From Bifidobacterium sp. (lineage in GTDB: Bacteria > Actinomycetota > Actinomycetes > Actinomycetales > Bifidobacteriaceae): a stretch of DNA of 45,593 nucleotides. Shown piece by piece: positions 1-9,114 of this stretch. A program made the position numbers and the translations under genes. The notes under the pieces were generated by a model that was given only the letters and a program-made list of their open reading frames with translations, ran no database searches and was not told the DNA's origin. Numbering within the stretch: position 1 is the stretch's first letter; the number at the start of each line of letters is the position of its first letter. The DNA lies in contig NZ_JALCCV010000015.1 in the NCBI RefSeq assembly GCF_022640935.1, forward strand, positions 1-45,593, in the 5' to 3' direction.

Positions 1-28
1 TAGTTCGTTACAAGGAAACGAGGGTCAG

Positions 29-427
29 TTGGCAGCTCAAAAGCAAGCCACGCGCAAGCCGCGTCGCCGGGACCGCAAGTCGGTGCCGGTCGGGCAGGCG
101 CATATCAAGTCCACATTCAACAACACCATCATTTCGATCACCGATCCGTCCGGGGCCGTCGTGTCTTGGGCCTCCGGTGGCGATGTCGGTTTCAAGGGCT
201 CGCGCAAGTCCACGCCATACGCCGCAGGCATGGCCGCGGAATCCGCCGCCCGCAAGGCGATGGAGCATGGCGTCAAGAAGGTCGACGTCTTCGTCAAGGG
301 TCCCGGCTCCGGCCGTGAGACCGCTATCCGTTCGCTGCAGTCCGCAGGCCTTGAGGTCGGTTCGATCACCGACGTCACCCCGCAGGCGCACAACGGGGTC
401 CGTCCTCCCAAGCGCCGTCGCGTCTGA
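29..427 (+). CDS. rpsK: 30S ribosomal protein uS11 (S11)
   Basis: Protein of the small-subunit platform that contacts 16S rRNA near the mRNA exit and E site. The 132-aa product is full length for the family. It has a basic N-terminus, the conserved [12 protein letters not shown] segment near residue 30, and the typical C-terminal [12 protein letters not shown] tail. Translation appears to begin at a TTG (29-31), preceded by an AAGGA/GAGGG purine stretch at 12-24; this start gives the usual [14 protein letters not shown] beginning. The gene is followed after 79 bp by rpoA, the normal order of the alpha operon, whose upstream members lie outside the window. Identification is firm; only the exact start codon is slightly uncertain. 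Confidence 0.97.
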   Translation: MAAQKQATRKPRRRDRKSVPVGQAHIKSTFNNTIISITDPSGAVVSWASGGDVGFKGSRKSTPYAAGMAAESAARKAMEHGVKKVDVFVKGPGSGRETAIRSLQSAGLEVGSITDVTPQAHNGVRPPKRRRV

Positions 428-506
428 GCACTCCAGAATCCATCCGTCCAAAGTCGCTTATGGCCGGTGAGTGCACCGCCGATCAGAAGCTGAAAGGATA
501 ACCACA

Positions 507-1502
507 GTGCTTATCGCACAGCGTCCGACACTAACTGAGGAAACACTGAATCCGCAGCGTTCGCGTTTCGTTATCGAGCCGCTTGAGCCTGGTTTTGGTT
601 ATACGCTCGGCAATTCGCTGCGCCGCACGCTCCTGAGCTCCATCCCTGGGGCTGCAGTGACTTCGGTGCGTATCTCCGGTGCCCTGCATGAGTTCACCAC
701 TCTGCCCGGCGTCGAAGAAGATGTGACCGAGATCCTGCTCAACATCAAGGGCATCGTGCTCACGAGCGAATACGACGAGCCAGTCGTCATGTATCTGCGC
801 AAGAGCGGCAAGGGCGAGGCGCTCGCAGGGGATATCACACCTCCGGCAGGCGTCACCATCGCCAACCCTGATATGCACATCGCATCGCTCGCCGAAGACG
901 GGGAGCTCGAAATCGAGTTCACCGTCGAGCGCGGCCGCGGCTATGTGCAGGCGCAGATGAACAAGTCGGATAGCGACGAGATCGGCCGTATCCCGGTCGA
1001 CTCGATCTACTCTCCCGTGCTCAAGGTGAGCTACAAGGTCGAGGCCACGCGCGTGGAACAGCGTACCGACTTCGACAAGCTCATCCTGGACGTGGAGACC
1101 AAGCCGGCGATTTCGCCGCGCGATGCCGTCGCATCCGCCGGATCCACTCTCGTCGAGCTCTTCGGCCTGTGCCGTGAGCTCAATACGCAGGCGGAGGGCG
1201 TCGAAATCGGCCCCGCGCCGGTCGCGGAAGAGACGAATCCGGAGTTGGCCGTGCCGATCGAGGATCTCAACCTCACGCAGCGCAGCTACAACTGCCTCAA
1301 ACGTGAGGGGATCCACACCATCGGCGAGCTGGTAGCCCACACGGAGCAGGATCTGCTTGACATCCGCAATTTCGGTATGAAATCGATCGATGAGGTCAAG
1401 GAGAAGCTGCAGACGCTTGGTCTGTCGCTCAAGGCCTCGCCGCTTGGTTTCGATACCAACAACCTTGAAGGGGGCACGTTCTTCTCGCCGGAAGACGAGT
1501 GA
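507..1502 (+). CDS. rpoA: DNA-directed RNA polymerase alpha subunit
   Basis: Alpha subunit of RNA polymerase; its dimer nucleates core assembly and its C-terminal domain contacts UP elements and activators. I place the start at GTG 507, not at the longer in-frame ATG at 471, because an AAAGGA Shine-Dalgarno sequence lies at 494-499 and the product then begins [11 protein letters not shown] as expected. The N-terminal domain (about 1-230) has the [19 protein letters not shown] dimerisation motif. The C-terminal domain (about 250-305) has [11 protein letters not shown] and the helix-hairpin-helix-like [14 protein letters not shown]. At 331 aa it has normal length, with a short acidic tail. It lies between rpsK and rplQ as in most bacteria. 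Confidence 0.98.
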   Translation: MLIAQRPTLTEETLNPQRSRFVIEPLEPGFGYTLGNSLRRTLLSSIPGAAVTSVRISGALHEFTTLPGVEEDVTEILLNIKGIVLTSEYDEPVVMYLRKSGKGEALAGDITPPAGVTIANPDMHIASLAEDGELEIEFTVERGRGYVQAQMNKSDSDEIGRIPVDSIYSPVLKVSYKVEATRVEQRTDFDKLILDVETKPAISPRDAVASAGSTLVELFGLCRELNTQAEGVEIGPAPVAEETNPELAVPIEDLNLTQRSYNCLKREGIHTIGELVAHTEQDLLDIRNFGMKSIDEVKEKLQTLGLSLKASPLGFDTNNLEGGTFFSPEDE

Positions 1503-1585
1503 CGCGCAGCCATTCAGCAAACCGCCGTCGGGTCCGGACGTTCGGGCAGTTGCCCACCTGGACTCAATGGCAATAAGGAGTAATA

Positions 1586-2230
1586 ATGCCTACACCCAAG
1601 AAGGGCCCGCGCCTGGCGTCGAGCCCCGCGCATGAGCGCTTGATGCTCGCGAATATGGCGACCAGCCTGTTCTCGAACACCCGCATCAAGACCACGCTGC
1701 CCAAAGCCAAGCGGCTTCGCCCGCTGGCCGAACGTCTGATCACCTTCGCCAAGCGCGGAGATCTGCACTCGCGGCGCCGTGTGATGCGCGTGATCCGCGA
1801 CAAGTCCATTGTCCACAAGCTGTTCACCGAGATCGCCGAGCAGATGGAGCAGCGCGAGGGCGGCTATACCCGCATCGTGCGTATCGCCCCGCGCAAGGGC
1901 GATGCCGCGCCGCAGGCCATCATCGAGCTCGTCACCGAGCCGGTGAGCCCCAAGCAGGCCGTCGTGAAGGAAGCTGAAGCCGCGGCCAAGACCGCTGCCG
2001 AACAGGACGCCGAAGTAGTTGACGCCGCTGCCGATGCAGCTCGCGCCGCGGGCGCGGCGGCCGATGCCACCGAACAAGCCGTCGAGGCCAATGAGACTGG
2101 CTCCGATACCGCTACCGCTGATGCGGCCGCGCTTGAGCTCAACGAGGTCGCCGAGGATGCGGACAAGGCCGAACAGGACGCCGAGGAATCCGCGGATGTC
2201 GCTGATGAGGCCGCTGCTGCTGCAAAGTAG
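1586..2230 (+). CDS. rplQ: 50S ribosomal protein bL17 with a long Ala/Glu/Asp-rich tail
   Basis: Large-subunit protein L17, located near the tunnel exit. Residues 1-120 are the classical domain, starting [18 protein letters not shown] and containing the [17 protein letters not shown] region. The remaining roughly 95 residues are a low-complexity tail rich in Ala, Glu and Asp; actinobacterial L17 proteins often carry such tails, which are likely disordered. A strong AAGGAG lies at 1575-1580, about 5 nt before ATG 1586. It is the last gene of the operon and is followed by a GC-rich hairpin. Confidence 0.97.
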   Translation: MPTPKKGPRLASSPAHERLMLANMATSLFSNTRIKTTLPKAKRLRPLAERLITFAKRGDLHSRRRVMRVIRDKSIVHKLFTEIAEQMEQREGGYTRIVRIAPRKGDAAPQAIIELVTEPVSPKQAVVKEAEAAAKTAAEQDAEVVDAAADAARAAGAAADATEQAVEANETGSDTATADAAALELNEVAEDADKAEQDAEESADVADEAAAAAK

Positions 2231-2263
2231 GCGTATGCGGTCGTAGCTTAGGCTGCGATCTTA

Positions 2264-2300
2264 AGCCGGTTGCTGGAGTGTTATGCTCTGGCAACCGGCT
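2264..2300 (+). terminator. GC-rich hairpin after rplQ
   Basis: A perfect 10-bp stem (AGCCGGTTGC at 2264-2273 with its complement at 2291-2300) encloses a 17-nt loop 33 bp after the rplQ stop. The 3' flank has only a short CTT run, not a strong T tract, so it could be a weak terminator or an attenuator between the alpha operon and truA. The structure is visible; the function is inferred. Confidence 0.55.
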
Positions 2301-2381
2301 CTTGCATATCTTCGTTCGTTGCTCGATGCTTCTCCGAACGATGATGTGAGGCATAGTGGCCTTGCGCTTATACTGGTGCTG

Positions 2382-3296
2382 ATGAGACTGCGAATTGATT
2401 TGGCCTATGACGGCGGCGGGTTCCATGGCTGGGCGAGGCAGCCCGGCCTGCGCACGGTGCAGGGCGAGATGGAAAAAGCGTTGCACCGCATCCTCGGCGT
2501 ACCGGACAATGATGCCGATGAGCCGCTGCGCCTCGTAGTCGCAGGGCGGACTGACACAGGGGTGCACGCGAGCCATCAGGTGTGCCATCTCGATATACGG
2601 CCCGAAACGCTCTCATGCTGCATCGGGCACATGGATGTGCCCGCCATTGAGGCATTGCTGCGTCGCCTGCGGCATTTTCTGCCAGACGACATCGCGATTC
2701 ACGCCATCAGCCAGGCGCCCTCGGGTTTTGACGCGCGTTTCTCCGCGCTTGAGCGCACGTATGTCTTCCGCATCGCCGATGGCGCATGCGATCCCGATCC
2801 GAGGCTGCGCGGTTTCGTGTTGGCTGTGGACGGCGTGCTCGACGTGGACGCCATGAACACGGCGGCGGCGACAATGATCGGCCTGCATGATTTCGGCTCC
2901 TTCGCCACGCCGAACCCAGGAGGCACCACCATACGCAAGGTCGCATCGTCGTTCTGGCGCAGGGTTGAGCCTTGCAAGCTGAACGATGAGCGGTGCAGCG
3001 AGGGGACAACGGGCCACCATACGCCCGCGATCGAATCCGGGCTGGTGTGCTTCACCATCGTAGCGGACGCCTTCGCGCACAACATGGTGCGCTCCCTGGT
3101 CGGCGCCTGCGTGCAGATTGGGCTGGGCAAGCGCACGCTCGGCTGGTTCGCCGATAAGATGGCGCATCCGGCGCGCGAAGGATCCACTGGCCCGATAGCG
3201 CCGCAAGGCCTTACGCTGGAGCATGTCGCCTACCCTCCTGACGGCGAGCTGGCTTCCCGGGCCGAACGCATACGCGCCAAACGCATACTGCCGTGA
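2382..3296 (+). CDS. truA: tRNA pseudouridine(38-40) synthase
   Basis: TruA isomerises uridines 38, 39 and 40 in the anticodon arm of tRNAs. I chose ATG 2382 because the product then starts MRLRIDLAYDGGGFHGWA, the standard TruA N-terminus; an in-frame extension to 2283 overlaps the preceding hairpin and has no family support. The catalytic aspartate lies in the AGRTDTGVHA motif near residue 55. The C-terminal half has a typical FAHNMVRSLVGACVQIG segment. At 304 aa it is slightly long, with extra residues around 215 (ERCSEGTTGHHTPA). The ribosome binding site is weak. Synteny downstream of rplQ is common in Actinobacteria. Confidence 0.95.
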   Translation: MRLRIDLAYDGGGFHGWARQPGLRTVQGEMEKALHRILGVPDNDADEPLRLVVAGRTDTGVHASHQVCHLDIRPETLSCCIGHMDVPAIEALLRRLRHFLPDDIAIHAISQAPSGFDARFSALERTYVFRIADGACDPDPRLRGFVLAVDGVLDVDAMNTAAATMIGLHDFGSFATPNPGGTTIRKVASSFWRRVEPCKLNDERCSEGTTGHHTPAIESGLVCFTIVADAFAHNMVRSLVGACVQIGLGKRTLGWFADKMAHPAREGSTGPIAPQGLTLEHVAYPPDGELASRAERIRAKRILP

Positions 3297-3435
3297 CGGT
3301 GGCTATGGTGACACGTTCGTAACATTGCCACGCGTCGATGGTAATACGCGATGGTTAGCGTGACGAAAGAAATCGCAAGGAGCATGCCTGCGCGCACATC
3401 GGGGCATTGCGATAATCCGCGGAGGAGTCTGAAAG

Positions 3436-5829
3436 ATGGTCCTACAGTCGCTGCATCAACTGACGGGGGAACTGGTCGATCGCAGGGAGGGAATCAACCG
3501 CGAACTCAGCCGCAACGGGGTGCGGTTCGGCGTCTATAAAGACGGCGAGTACCACGATCGGCTATTTCCCTACGATCCGATTCCGCGCATCATCGAATCG
3601 GATGAATTCGATCAGCTCGAGGCGGGTCTCAAACAGCGCGTCAACGCGCTCAACGCGTATCTCAAAGACATTTACAGCGACAAACGCATCATCGCCGATG
3701 ACGTGGTCCCCGGCGAATTCGTCTACACTTCCGCAGGCTATTTCCCGCAAGTCAATGGCGTGACTCCGCCTGGCGGGATTTTCGCGCATATCGCGGGCGA
3801 GGACTTGGTGCAGGGCGAAGACGGGCGCTGGTGGGTACTCGAAGACAATCTGCGCATCCCCTCGGGCGCCAGCTACCCGCTGTTCGCCAGGGACGTCGAG
3901 CGCCGCACCAATCCCAAGCTGTTCCGCCAGCTGCATGTGCGCGACAACCGCGATTATCCGCGACTGCTGCGCAAAGTCATGGACTTCGTCTCGACTGATG
4001 GCATCGCCGTGGTCTTCACTCCCGGCCGCTATAACTCCGCGTTCTTCGAGCATGCCTATTTGGCCGAGAAAACCGGCGCTGTGCTTGCCTTCCCCGAGGA
4101 TCTGGAAGTCTTGGACAACCGGCTGTATCTCTTGGACTACGCCGGGCGGCGCCATCGCGTGGGCGTCATGTACCGGCGGATGTCCGACGAATTCCTCGAT
4201 CCTTTCGCCTTCAACCCCGATTCGGTGATCGGCGTGCCGGGCCTGCTCTCCGTATACCGCTCAGGCAATGTCGCCATCGTCAACGCGCCGGGCAACGGCG
4301 TGGCCGACGACAAGGCGATCTACTATTTCGTGCCGCGTATGATCCGCTACTATCTGAACGAGGAGCCAATTCTGCACAATGCGCCGACGTATATGCCGAT
4401 GTTCGAAGAGGACCGTCGCGAAGTGCTCGATCGGCTCGGCGAATTGGTGATCAAGGACGTGAGCGAGGCCGGCGGCTATGGCGTGGTCTTCGGCTCGAGC
4501 CTCGACAAGGCGCATCGCCGGGAGCTGGCCGAGCGCATCGCAAGCGAACCGCGCCGCTTCATCGCCCAGGAGGTTATCCAGTTCAAGGACATCAACGTGA
4601 TCGATCCGGTGACCGGGGCCGAGGCGTCGCGCAAATGCGATTTGCGTGCCTTCGTGGTGAGCGGGCAGAACACGCATGTATGGTATTCGGGGCTGACGCG
4701 CTACTCGTCAAAGCCCGGGCAGATGATCGTCAACTCTTCACAGGGCGGCGGGTTCAAAGACACCTGGGTGCTTGCGCCGGATGCGCCAGGAAGCTCGTCG
4801 AAGCCCGGGACCGCGATGGGTGCGCTCGCTGCCTCAGTCCCGGCTGCGGATGCGCCTGATGCGCAGAGCAGTCAACCGCAGCGCGTTTTGGCCGGGCAAA
4901 TGCAGGACGCTCTGAATGACCGAATGCGGAGTGGCCGAATGCAGCATGGCCAGCAGCAGGAAAGCCGGCAGGCGGATGGCGCGTCGGCAACGGTACGCGC
5001 AGCCGAAGCGGCCAGTCTGATCGCGGAGCCGCAGCCACAGGCGCTTTCGCTCGTCACCGCCTCGAAAGCGGACAATCTATACTGGCTTGGCCGCTATACA
5101 GAGCGTACATTCACCACGCTTGCGCGCTTTTTCCCCTTCTACGACCGCGTGATGGACACGGACGTGGATGCGTTCCGCCCCTTCGCCCAGGCGCTTGACC
5201 TGCCACAGGATTTCGGCGACTTCGACGATTTCATCTATTCATTCCTGTACGACGCGCAGGATCTCAATTCGGTACGCAGCGCTATCGTGCGTGCCTTCGA
5301 CAACGCCGTGATTCTGCGGCCCGAGCTCAGCTCGCGGCTGCTGCAGCACATCGAGCTTGCGGTGAGCAATATCACCGACGCGGCGAACCGATCGGCCGAT
5401 GCGGAAGACATCTATAAGCAGCGTGACATCGGTGACAACGTGCTCGCCTTCTGGGGCGGCCTGGAGGATTCCAGCATAGATGCGACGCTGAAGGCCTTCA
5501 TTTTCATCGGCAAGTATATCGAGCGCCTCGACCTCTACACACGCCTTCACTTGGCGCCGGAGGAGCTCACTGCGCCGTTGGCGAAGCTGGAAACTTACGC
5601 GCACATGCTCGACGGGCTGCCGCTGCCGCAATGCTTCGCGGCCGGCATGGGCTGGCTCTCCGAACAGCTGCCTGCGCGCGGCTACGCTGAGCTTTCCGAG
5701 CGTTTGGACGGTTTCCGGAATGATTTCGAGGGCCGTTCGGTACTTGGTCAGGCCGAAGACGGCATGCTCAGCTCCATGAATATGGACATTCGAAAGTCCC
5801 GGAATATGGATGGAGCCGTGACCGACTGA
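3436..5829 (+). CDS. Circularly permuted ATP-grasp / alpha-E domain fusion protein
   Basis: Two-domain protein of 797 aa. Residues 1 to about 455 form a DUF404/DUF407-type circularly permuted ATP-grasp domain, with landmarks GRWWVLEDNLRIPSGASYP, VIKDVSEAGGYGVVFG and CDLRAFV. About 80 residues of low-complexity Gln/Ala/Ser linker follow. From about 536 there is an alpha-E (DUF403) helical domain beginning SKADNLYWLGRYTERTF. In many bacteria these are separate adjacent genes. Published comparative genomics (Iyer and colleagues, 2009) predicted that the ATP-grasp/alpha-E/transglutaminase set makes or processes a peptide-like amide product, but the substrate is unknown. The next gene is the transglutaminase-like partner. 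GGAGGAG at 3420-3426 supports ATG 3436. Confidence 0.88.
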   Translation: MVLQSLHQLTGELVDRREGINRELSRNGVRFGVYKDGEYHDRLFPYDPIPRIIESDEFDQLEAGLKQRVNALNAYLKDIYSDKRIIADDVVPGEFVYTSAGYFPQVNGVTPPGGIFAHIAGEDLVQGEDGRWWVLEDNLRIPSGASYPLFARDVERRTNPKLFRQLHVRDNRDYPRLLRKVMDFVSTDGIAVVFTPGRYNSAFFEHAYLAEKTGAVLAFPEDLEVLDNRLYLLDYAGRRHRVGVMYRRMSDEFLDPFAFNPDSVIGVPGLLSVYRSGNVAIVNAPGNGVADDKAIYYFVPRMIRYYLNEEPILHNAPTYMPMFEEDRREVLDRLGELVIKDVSEAGGYGVVFGSSLDKAHRRELAERIASEPRRFIAQEVIQFKDINVIDPVTGAEASRKCDLRAFVVSGQNTHVWYSGLTRYSSKPGQMIVNSSQGGGFKDTWVLAPDAPGSSSKPGTAMGALAASVPAADAPDAQSSQPQRVLAGQMQDALNDRMRSGRMQHGQQQESRQADGASATVRAAEAASLIAEPQPQALSLVTASKADNLYWLGRYTERTFTTLARFFPFYDRVMDTDVDAFRPFAQALDLPQDFGDFDDFIYSFLYDAQDLNSVRSAIVRAFDNAVILRPELSSRLLQHIELAVSNITDAANRSADAEDIYKQRDIGDNVLAFWGGLEDSSIDATLKAFIFIGKYIERLDLYTRLHLAPEELTAPLAKLETYAHMLDGLPLPQCFAAGMGWLSEQLPARGYAELSERLDGFRNDFEGRSVLGQAEDGMLSSMNMDIRKSRNMDGAVTD

Positions 5830-5935
5830 CTGGCTGCACGCCTGACTGCAGGCCTTGCTGCCGGATCGCGATCTGCTAAGCTCATACAGCAAGGGGAATT
5901 TACGCTGTGCAAGCCCAATTCGAGGAGCCAAATCG

Positions 5936-6739
5936 ATGAAGAAACTGGTGTTTGATTACGAGACGAAGCTCTCGTTCAGCGCGCCCGTCACCGATCACCG
6001 TTTCCAGCTGCGCTGCGTTCCCGCCACCGGTCCACGCCAGCAGGTGGTGGATGTCGAGGTCGAAATGGATCCGCAGACGGAATTGGAAACCACGGTCGAT
6101 TCCTTCGACTCCGTGGTGAAAACCGGATTCATCCGGCAGGCGCACGACGTCTTCCGATACTCGGTCAAGGGCATCGCCTTCGTCGATACGGAAAACACCA
6201 AGCCAGAGCCCTATAAGCCGCTCTACCGCTTCGATTCCGCGCTGACCGTGCCAGGTCCCGCCATCGGGAATATGATCGCGACCTGCCGCGCCAAGCTGAC
6301 CGGTCTGGACGGCGACGCGACGGCGATCGACCGGGCGCAAGTGGTGATGAACGAGGTATTCAAAGCTTTCGCATACACTCCGGGCGCCACTACGATTCGT
6401 ACCACGGCGGAGCAGGCGCTCACCCAGGGCGCCGGCGTATGCCAGGATTACGCGCACGCCATGCTCTCCGTATGCAGGCACCTCGGCCTGACCGCGCGCT
6501 ACATCGCGGGGCTGCTCGGCGGGGAAGGCGCGACGCACGCATGGGTCGAGGTATACCACAATGATCGCTGGATTGGCCTTGACCCGACGCATAGCCGCAT
6601 GGTCGACGACAATTACATCACCATCGCCCACGGCCGCGATTACCGCGACTGCATGCTCGACATCGGCATCTTCTCCGGCGCGAACGTCCGCCAGACCCAA
6701 TGGGTCAACGCATCCGTCCACGAGCAGCAGCCGGCGTAG
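5936..6739 (+). CDS. Transglutaminase-like cysteine peptidase family protein
   Basis: 267-aa predicted cytoplasmic protein with a transglutaminase-like core. The presumptive triad is visible: Cys in GVCQDYAHAM (about residue 167), His in THAWVEVY (about 202) and Asp in LDPTHS (about 218). The N-terminal 100 residues match the beta-sheet domain usually found before the core in this family. GAGGAG at 5921-5926 lies about 9 nt before ATG 5936. It follows the ATP-grasp/alpha-E fusion by 106 bp, the conserved partnership, so the two probably act in one pathway of amide-bond formation and cleavage. The substrate is unknown. No signal peptide is visible. Confidence 0.88.
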   Translation: MKKLVFDYETKLSFSAPVTDHRFQLRCVPATGPRQQVVDVEVEMDPQTELETTVDSFDSVVKTGFIRQAHDVFRYSVKGIAFVDTENTKPEPYKPLYRFDSALTVPGPAIGNMIATCRAKLTGLDGDATAIDRAQVVMNEVFKAFAYTPGATTIRTTAEQALTQGAGVCQDYAHAMLSVCRHLGLTARYIAGLLGGEGATHAWVEVYHNDRWIGLDPTHSRMVDDNYITIAHGRDYRDCMLDIGIFSGANVRQTQWVNASVHEQQPA

Positions 6740-6803
6740 GGCAGCCGGCGCATGGCCCACGCGCCTCAAATCTCACTGCAACACGTCCGGACGCTGATTT
6801 CGC

Positions 6804-6831
6804 TTGCGCGGTTCGGTTTTCGTCGTATAAT
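6804..6831 (+). promoter_or_regulatory. Promoter of tRNA-Ser
   Basis: TTGCGC at 6804-6809 and a perfect TATAAT at 6826-6831 are separated by 16 bp and lie 25 bp upstream of the tRNA. The hexamers and spacing fit a housekeeping sigma factor. Confidence 0.8.
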
Positions 6832-6856
6832 GAACAAGTTGCCTTCTGGGCAATCT

Positions 6857-6942
6857 GGATGAGTGTCCGAGCGGCCGAAGGAGCACGCCTCGAAAGCGTG
6901 TGAGGGCGAACCCCTCCGCGAGTTCGAATCTCGCCTCATCCG
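6857..6942 (+). tRNA. tRNA-Ser (anticodon CGA)
   Basis: An 86-nt class II tRNA. The acceptor stem pairs GGATGAG (6857-6863) with CTCATCC (6935-6941) and G6942 is the discriminator. The anticodon loop CTCGAAA gives anticodon CGA, which reads UCG. A long variable arm and a GTTCGAATC T-loop are present. The 3' CCA is not encoded. It has its own promoter and an intrinsic terminator directly downstream. Confidence 0.96.
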
Positions 6943-6945
6943 CCG

Positions 6946-6977
6946 AGTCCCCCGGTTTCCACCCCGGGGGACTTTTT
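6946..6977 (+). terminator. Intrinsic terminator of tRNA-Ser
   Basis: A 10-bp stem, AGTCCCCCGG (6946-6955) with CCGGGGGACT (6964-6973), has an 8-nt loop and runs into five T residues (6973-6977). This is a textbook Rho-independent terminator placed 3 nt after the tRNA. Confidence 0.93.
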
Positions 6978-7170
6978 GTTTTCCAACGGTTCGCGCCTGG
7001 CAGTAGGAGGTTGGAGAGGCGTCCCGATCAATATCGATGGGCGGCGGATGGCGTTTCCGGGTGCTGAAATGTGGGTGAAACGCAAGGTTGCGGGAACAGA
7101 ATGGGACGTTTGAGGCGGCGCGAAGAATGCGGTCATGGTTGTACCGCACTCGCGCCTGGTCCGTCATCGC

Positions 7171-8925
7171 TCAATCCGTTGATCGTAGGATCACATCATT
7201 GGTGATGTTGGCGATGGTGATGTCATCGTCGAGTGATGTGATGCGGAAGTTGGCCGGATCGTTGCCTGCCGCATAGGTCTCAGCGTCGTCGGAGCCGCTC
7301 GGCCCGTCGGATTGGTCTCCTTGCTCGTTCGAACCGTCGACCGCGGTGCCTTCGATCGATGCGTTGCCGCCCGGCACATACGCGACCTGAGAGACGTACC
7401 GGTGGTTTTGGACGAAATCGCCTGCCGCATACTGCGTTCCAGCTTGGTTGAGGACGTGCGAAAAGTTGAAGTCCCAGGTCATGCTCCATGTGACGTCATA
7501 CGTATTCACGCCGCTCTGCACGATCGTGTTCACAGTCGCGCCGTTGAAGGCTATCGAGGAGGGCGTGAACCCGTCAAGGATGGGCGACTTGATGTCCGTC
7601 ACGCTGTCTTGCATGAAGCGCGCGTACGCCGAATTGCCGGTGCCGCCGTCGAACACGGATGCGGCATCATCCGCGGCATAGCCACCCGACATGTTCGACA
7701 ATATGGTTTGCGCATTGGAGAACAGGCTGTTCGCCGCATTCTGCGTGAGCTCCTGGTCCCAGTCGAGGTAAATGGATGAGCCGTCGGTGATGCCGCTTAC
7801 CGGCACGGACTTGGTCTTCACGACTCCGTCGCCGAAAGTCTTCTGCACGTGCAGCCGCTGGCCGGCGAGCGCGGGTATCTGGTTGAACTTGTAGTCTCCG
7901 CCGCTTAAGATCCCGATTTTCGAGTCCCCGACGTACACGTCGGCGTTGGATATGTTCGAATAGAGATGGAAGGTGACGAACTGCAGAGCGAAATCGGCTT
8001 GCGCATTGCCCGTCGTCGCCGTCACTGTCTGTTTCAGGTCGATCTGGACTTGGTTGAGGGTTCCCTTGGCAGTGACGTCGTATGACCCGGGGAACACATG
8101 ATCAAGCGAGAGTGTGGTGGAGCCGGGGTCTGACGTGCCTGCGTCCGAACCGACGACCGACAGCGCAAGCCCTTGGGCATCGGTCTGCAGCTCGAGCTTC
8201 TGCGGGGTTACTGCAATCTGGTATCTGGGAAAGAGGAGGTACTGCGTGCCGGTGCGTTGCGCGCGCGTGCCCGGCAGCAGACCGCTGCGCGGAATTGAAG
8301 CCGAGGCGGCGAGCGATGAGGGCAAGGCCGGCTTGTATTTCAGATCGGCTGGCGTGACGGGCTTGCCGGTGTCCGACCATACATACCAGTGCAGCGTTTC
8401 ATCGCTCAGCGGCTCGTGCATGTTGTAATCCGCTATATAACGGTTCAGCTCACTGGGCTGATGCGTCCAGTAGAAACTGAAGCCCGTGGGCGAAGCGCCG
8501 AAATAGTTCAGGAAATAATAGCCAGCAGAACCAGCCGCCCACAGTATGGCGGCAAGGATGATGCCCGACCACGTCCACAGCGTGAAATGCCTGGACAGCG
8601 GCCTGCCGACTCGGGCCTGCGACCGCTGCCCGGTCATCACCGCGCCTGGCGGGAGCGATGGTTGCCTACCGGCATCGGCATCATGATGGCTTTCCGGATA
8701 ATCCGGTTCCTCGGGCTGGGCGACGGAGAACAGCGCGGCGGCGAATTCGTCGTCTTGCCAAGACGGCTCATCGTCCGATCGCGCGATCGATGCCGGTTGC
8801 GCGGCAAAGTCATGGGCGGTATTGTCAGCTGCTGTTGTTTCGCTGTTTGCGTCCGCCTCATCAGCGGCTAGCGCTTCGTTGTCGCCGACCGGGGACTCGG
8901 CCTCTTCCGGATAGCCATGATGCAT
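7171..8925 (-). CDS. Single-pass membrane protein, possibly YvbJ/TcaA-like, function unknown
   Basis: 584-aa protein. The first 110 residues are acidic and low in complexity, so probably cytoplasmic. One strong membrane segment follows at about 115-137 (TLWTWSGIILAAILWAAGSAGYYF), and the remainder is a large extracellular Ser/Thr/Asp-rich region. The repeated beta-rich extracellular layout (VTFHLYSNISNADVYVGDSK and VFPGSYDVTAKG resemble a PEGA/TcaA-type segment) recalls the YvbJ/TcaA family, but no N-terminal zinc ribbon is present, so the assignment is tentative. AGAGG lies about 9 nt before ATG 8925. It is transcribed away from the nusA block. An envelope-stress or cell-wall role is only a guess. 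Confidence 0.7.
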   Translation of the reverse strand: MHHGYPEEAESPVGDNEALAADEADANSETTAADNTAHDFAAQPASIARSDDEPSWQDDEFAAALFSVAQPEEPDYPESHHDADAGRQPSLPPGAVMTGQRSQARVGRPLSRHFTLWTWSGIILAAILWAAGSAGYYFLNYFGASPTGFSFYWTHQPSELNRYIADYNMHEPLSDETLHWYVWSDTGKPVTPADLKYKPALPSSLAASASIPRSGLLPGTRAQRTGTQYLLFPRYQIAVTPQKLELQTDAQGLALSVVGSDAGTSDPGSTTLSLDHVFPGSYDVTAKGTLNQVQIDLKQTVTATTGNAQADFALQFVTFHLYSNISNADVYVGDSKIGILSGGDYKFNQIPALAGQRLHVQKTFGDGVVKTKSVPVSGITDGSSIYLDWDQELTQNAANSLFSNAQTILSNMSGGYAADDAASVFDGGTGNSAYARFMQDSVTDIKSPILDGFTPSSIAFNGATVNTIVQSGVNTYDVTWSMTWDFNFSHVLNQAGTQYAAGDFVQNHRYVSQVAYVPGGNASIEGTAVDGSNEQGDQSDGPSGSDDAETYAAGNDPANFRITSLDDDITIANITNDVILRSTD

Positions 8926-9013
8926 GGCAGTGGCCTCTTTCGACTCTTTTTCTTCGTAGCTCTGTTGTGTTGTATTGTACGAGGCGCCCCGTGCCAGTCA
9001 GATGAACGCCGTG

Positions 9014-9097
9014 TGACGTATTTTCGCCAGAACAAGAATGGCTGAATTCTGCGGTTTCGCATTTTTCCGAAAACCGCAGACAACGAAAAATACGTCA
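9014..9097. repeat. Nested inverted repeat between two minus-strand genes
   Basis: The outer arms TGACGTATTTTCG (9014-9026) and CGAAAAATACGTCA (9084-9097) pair except for one bulged base. Inside, CTGCGGTTTCG (9049-9059) pairs with CGAAAACCGCAG (9068-9079), again with one bulge and an 8-nt loop. The structure fills the gap after the lipoprotein gene and before the membrane protein gene on the minus strand. It may be a terminator, an attenuator or a small mobile-repeat relic; no long T tract is present. Confidence 0.6.
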
Positions 9098-9114
9098 TAC
9101 GACGCACCAATACT

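Noticed and set aside
6766..7167. 133-aa minus-strand ORF
   Set aside because: It runs antisense through the tRNA-Ser gene and its terminator, so it is a chance frame.
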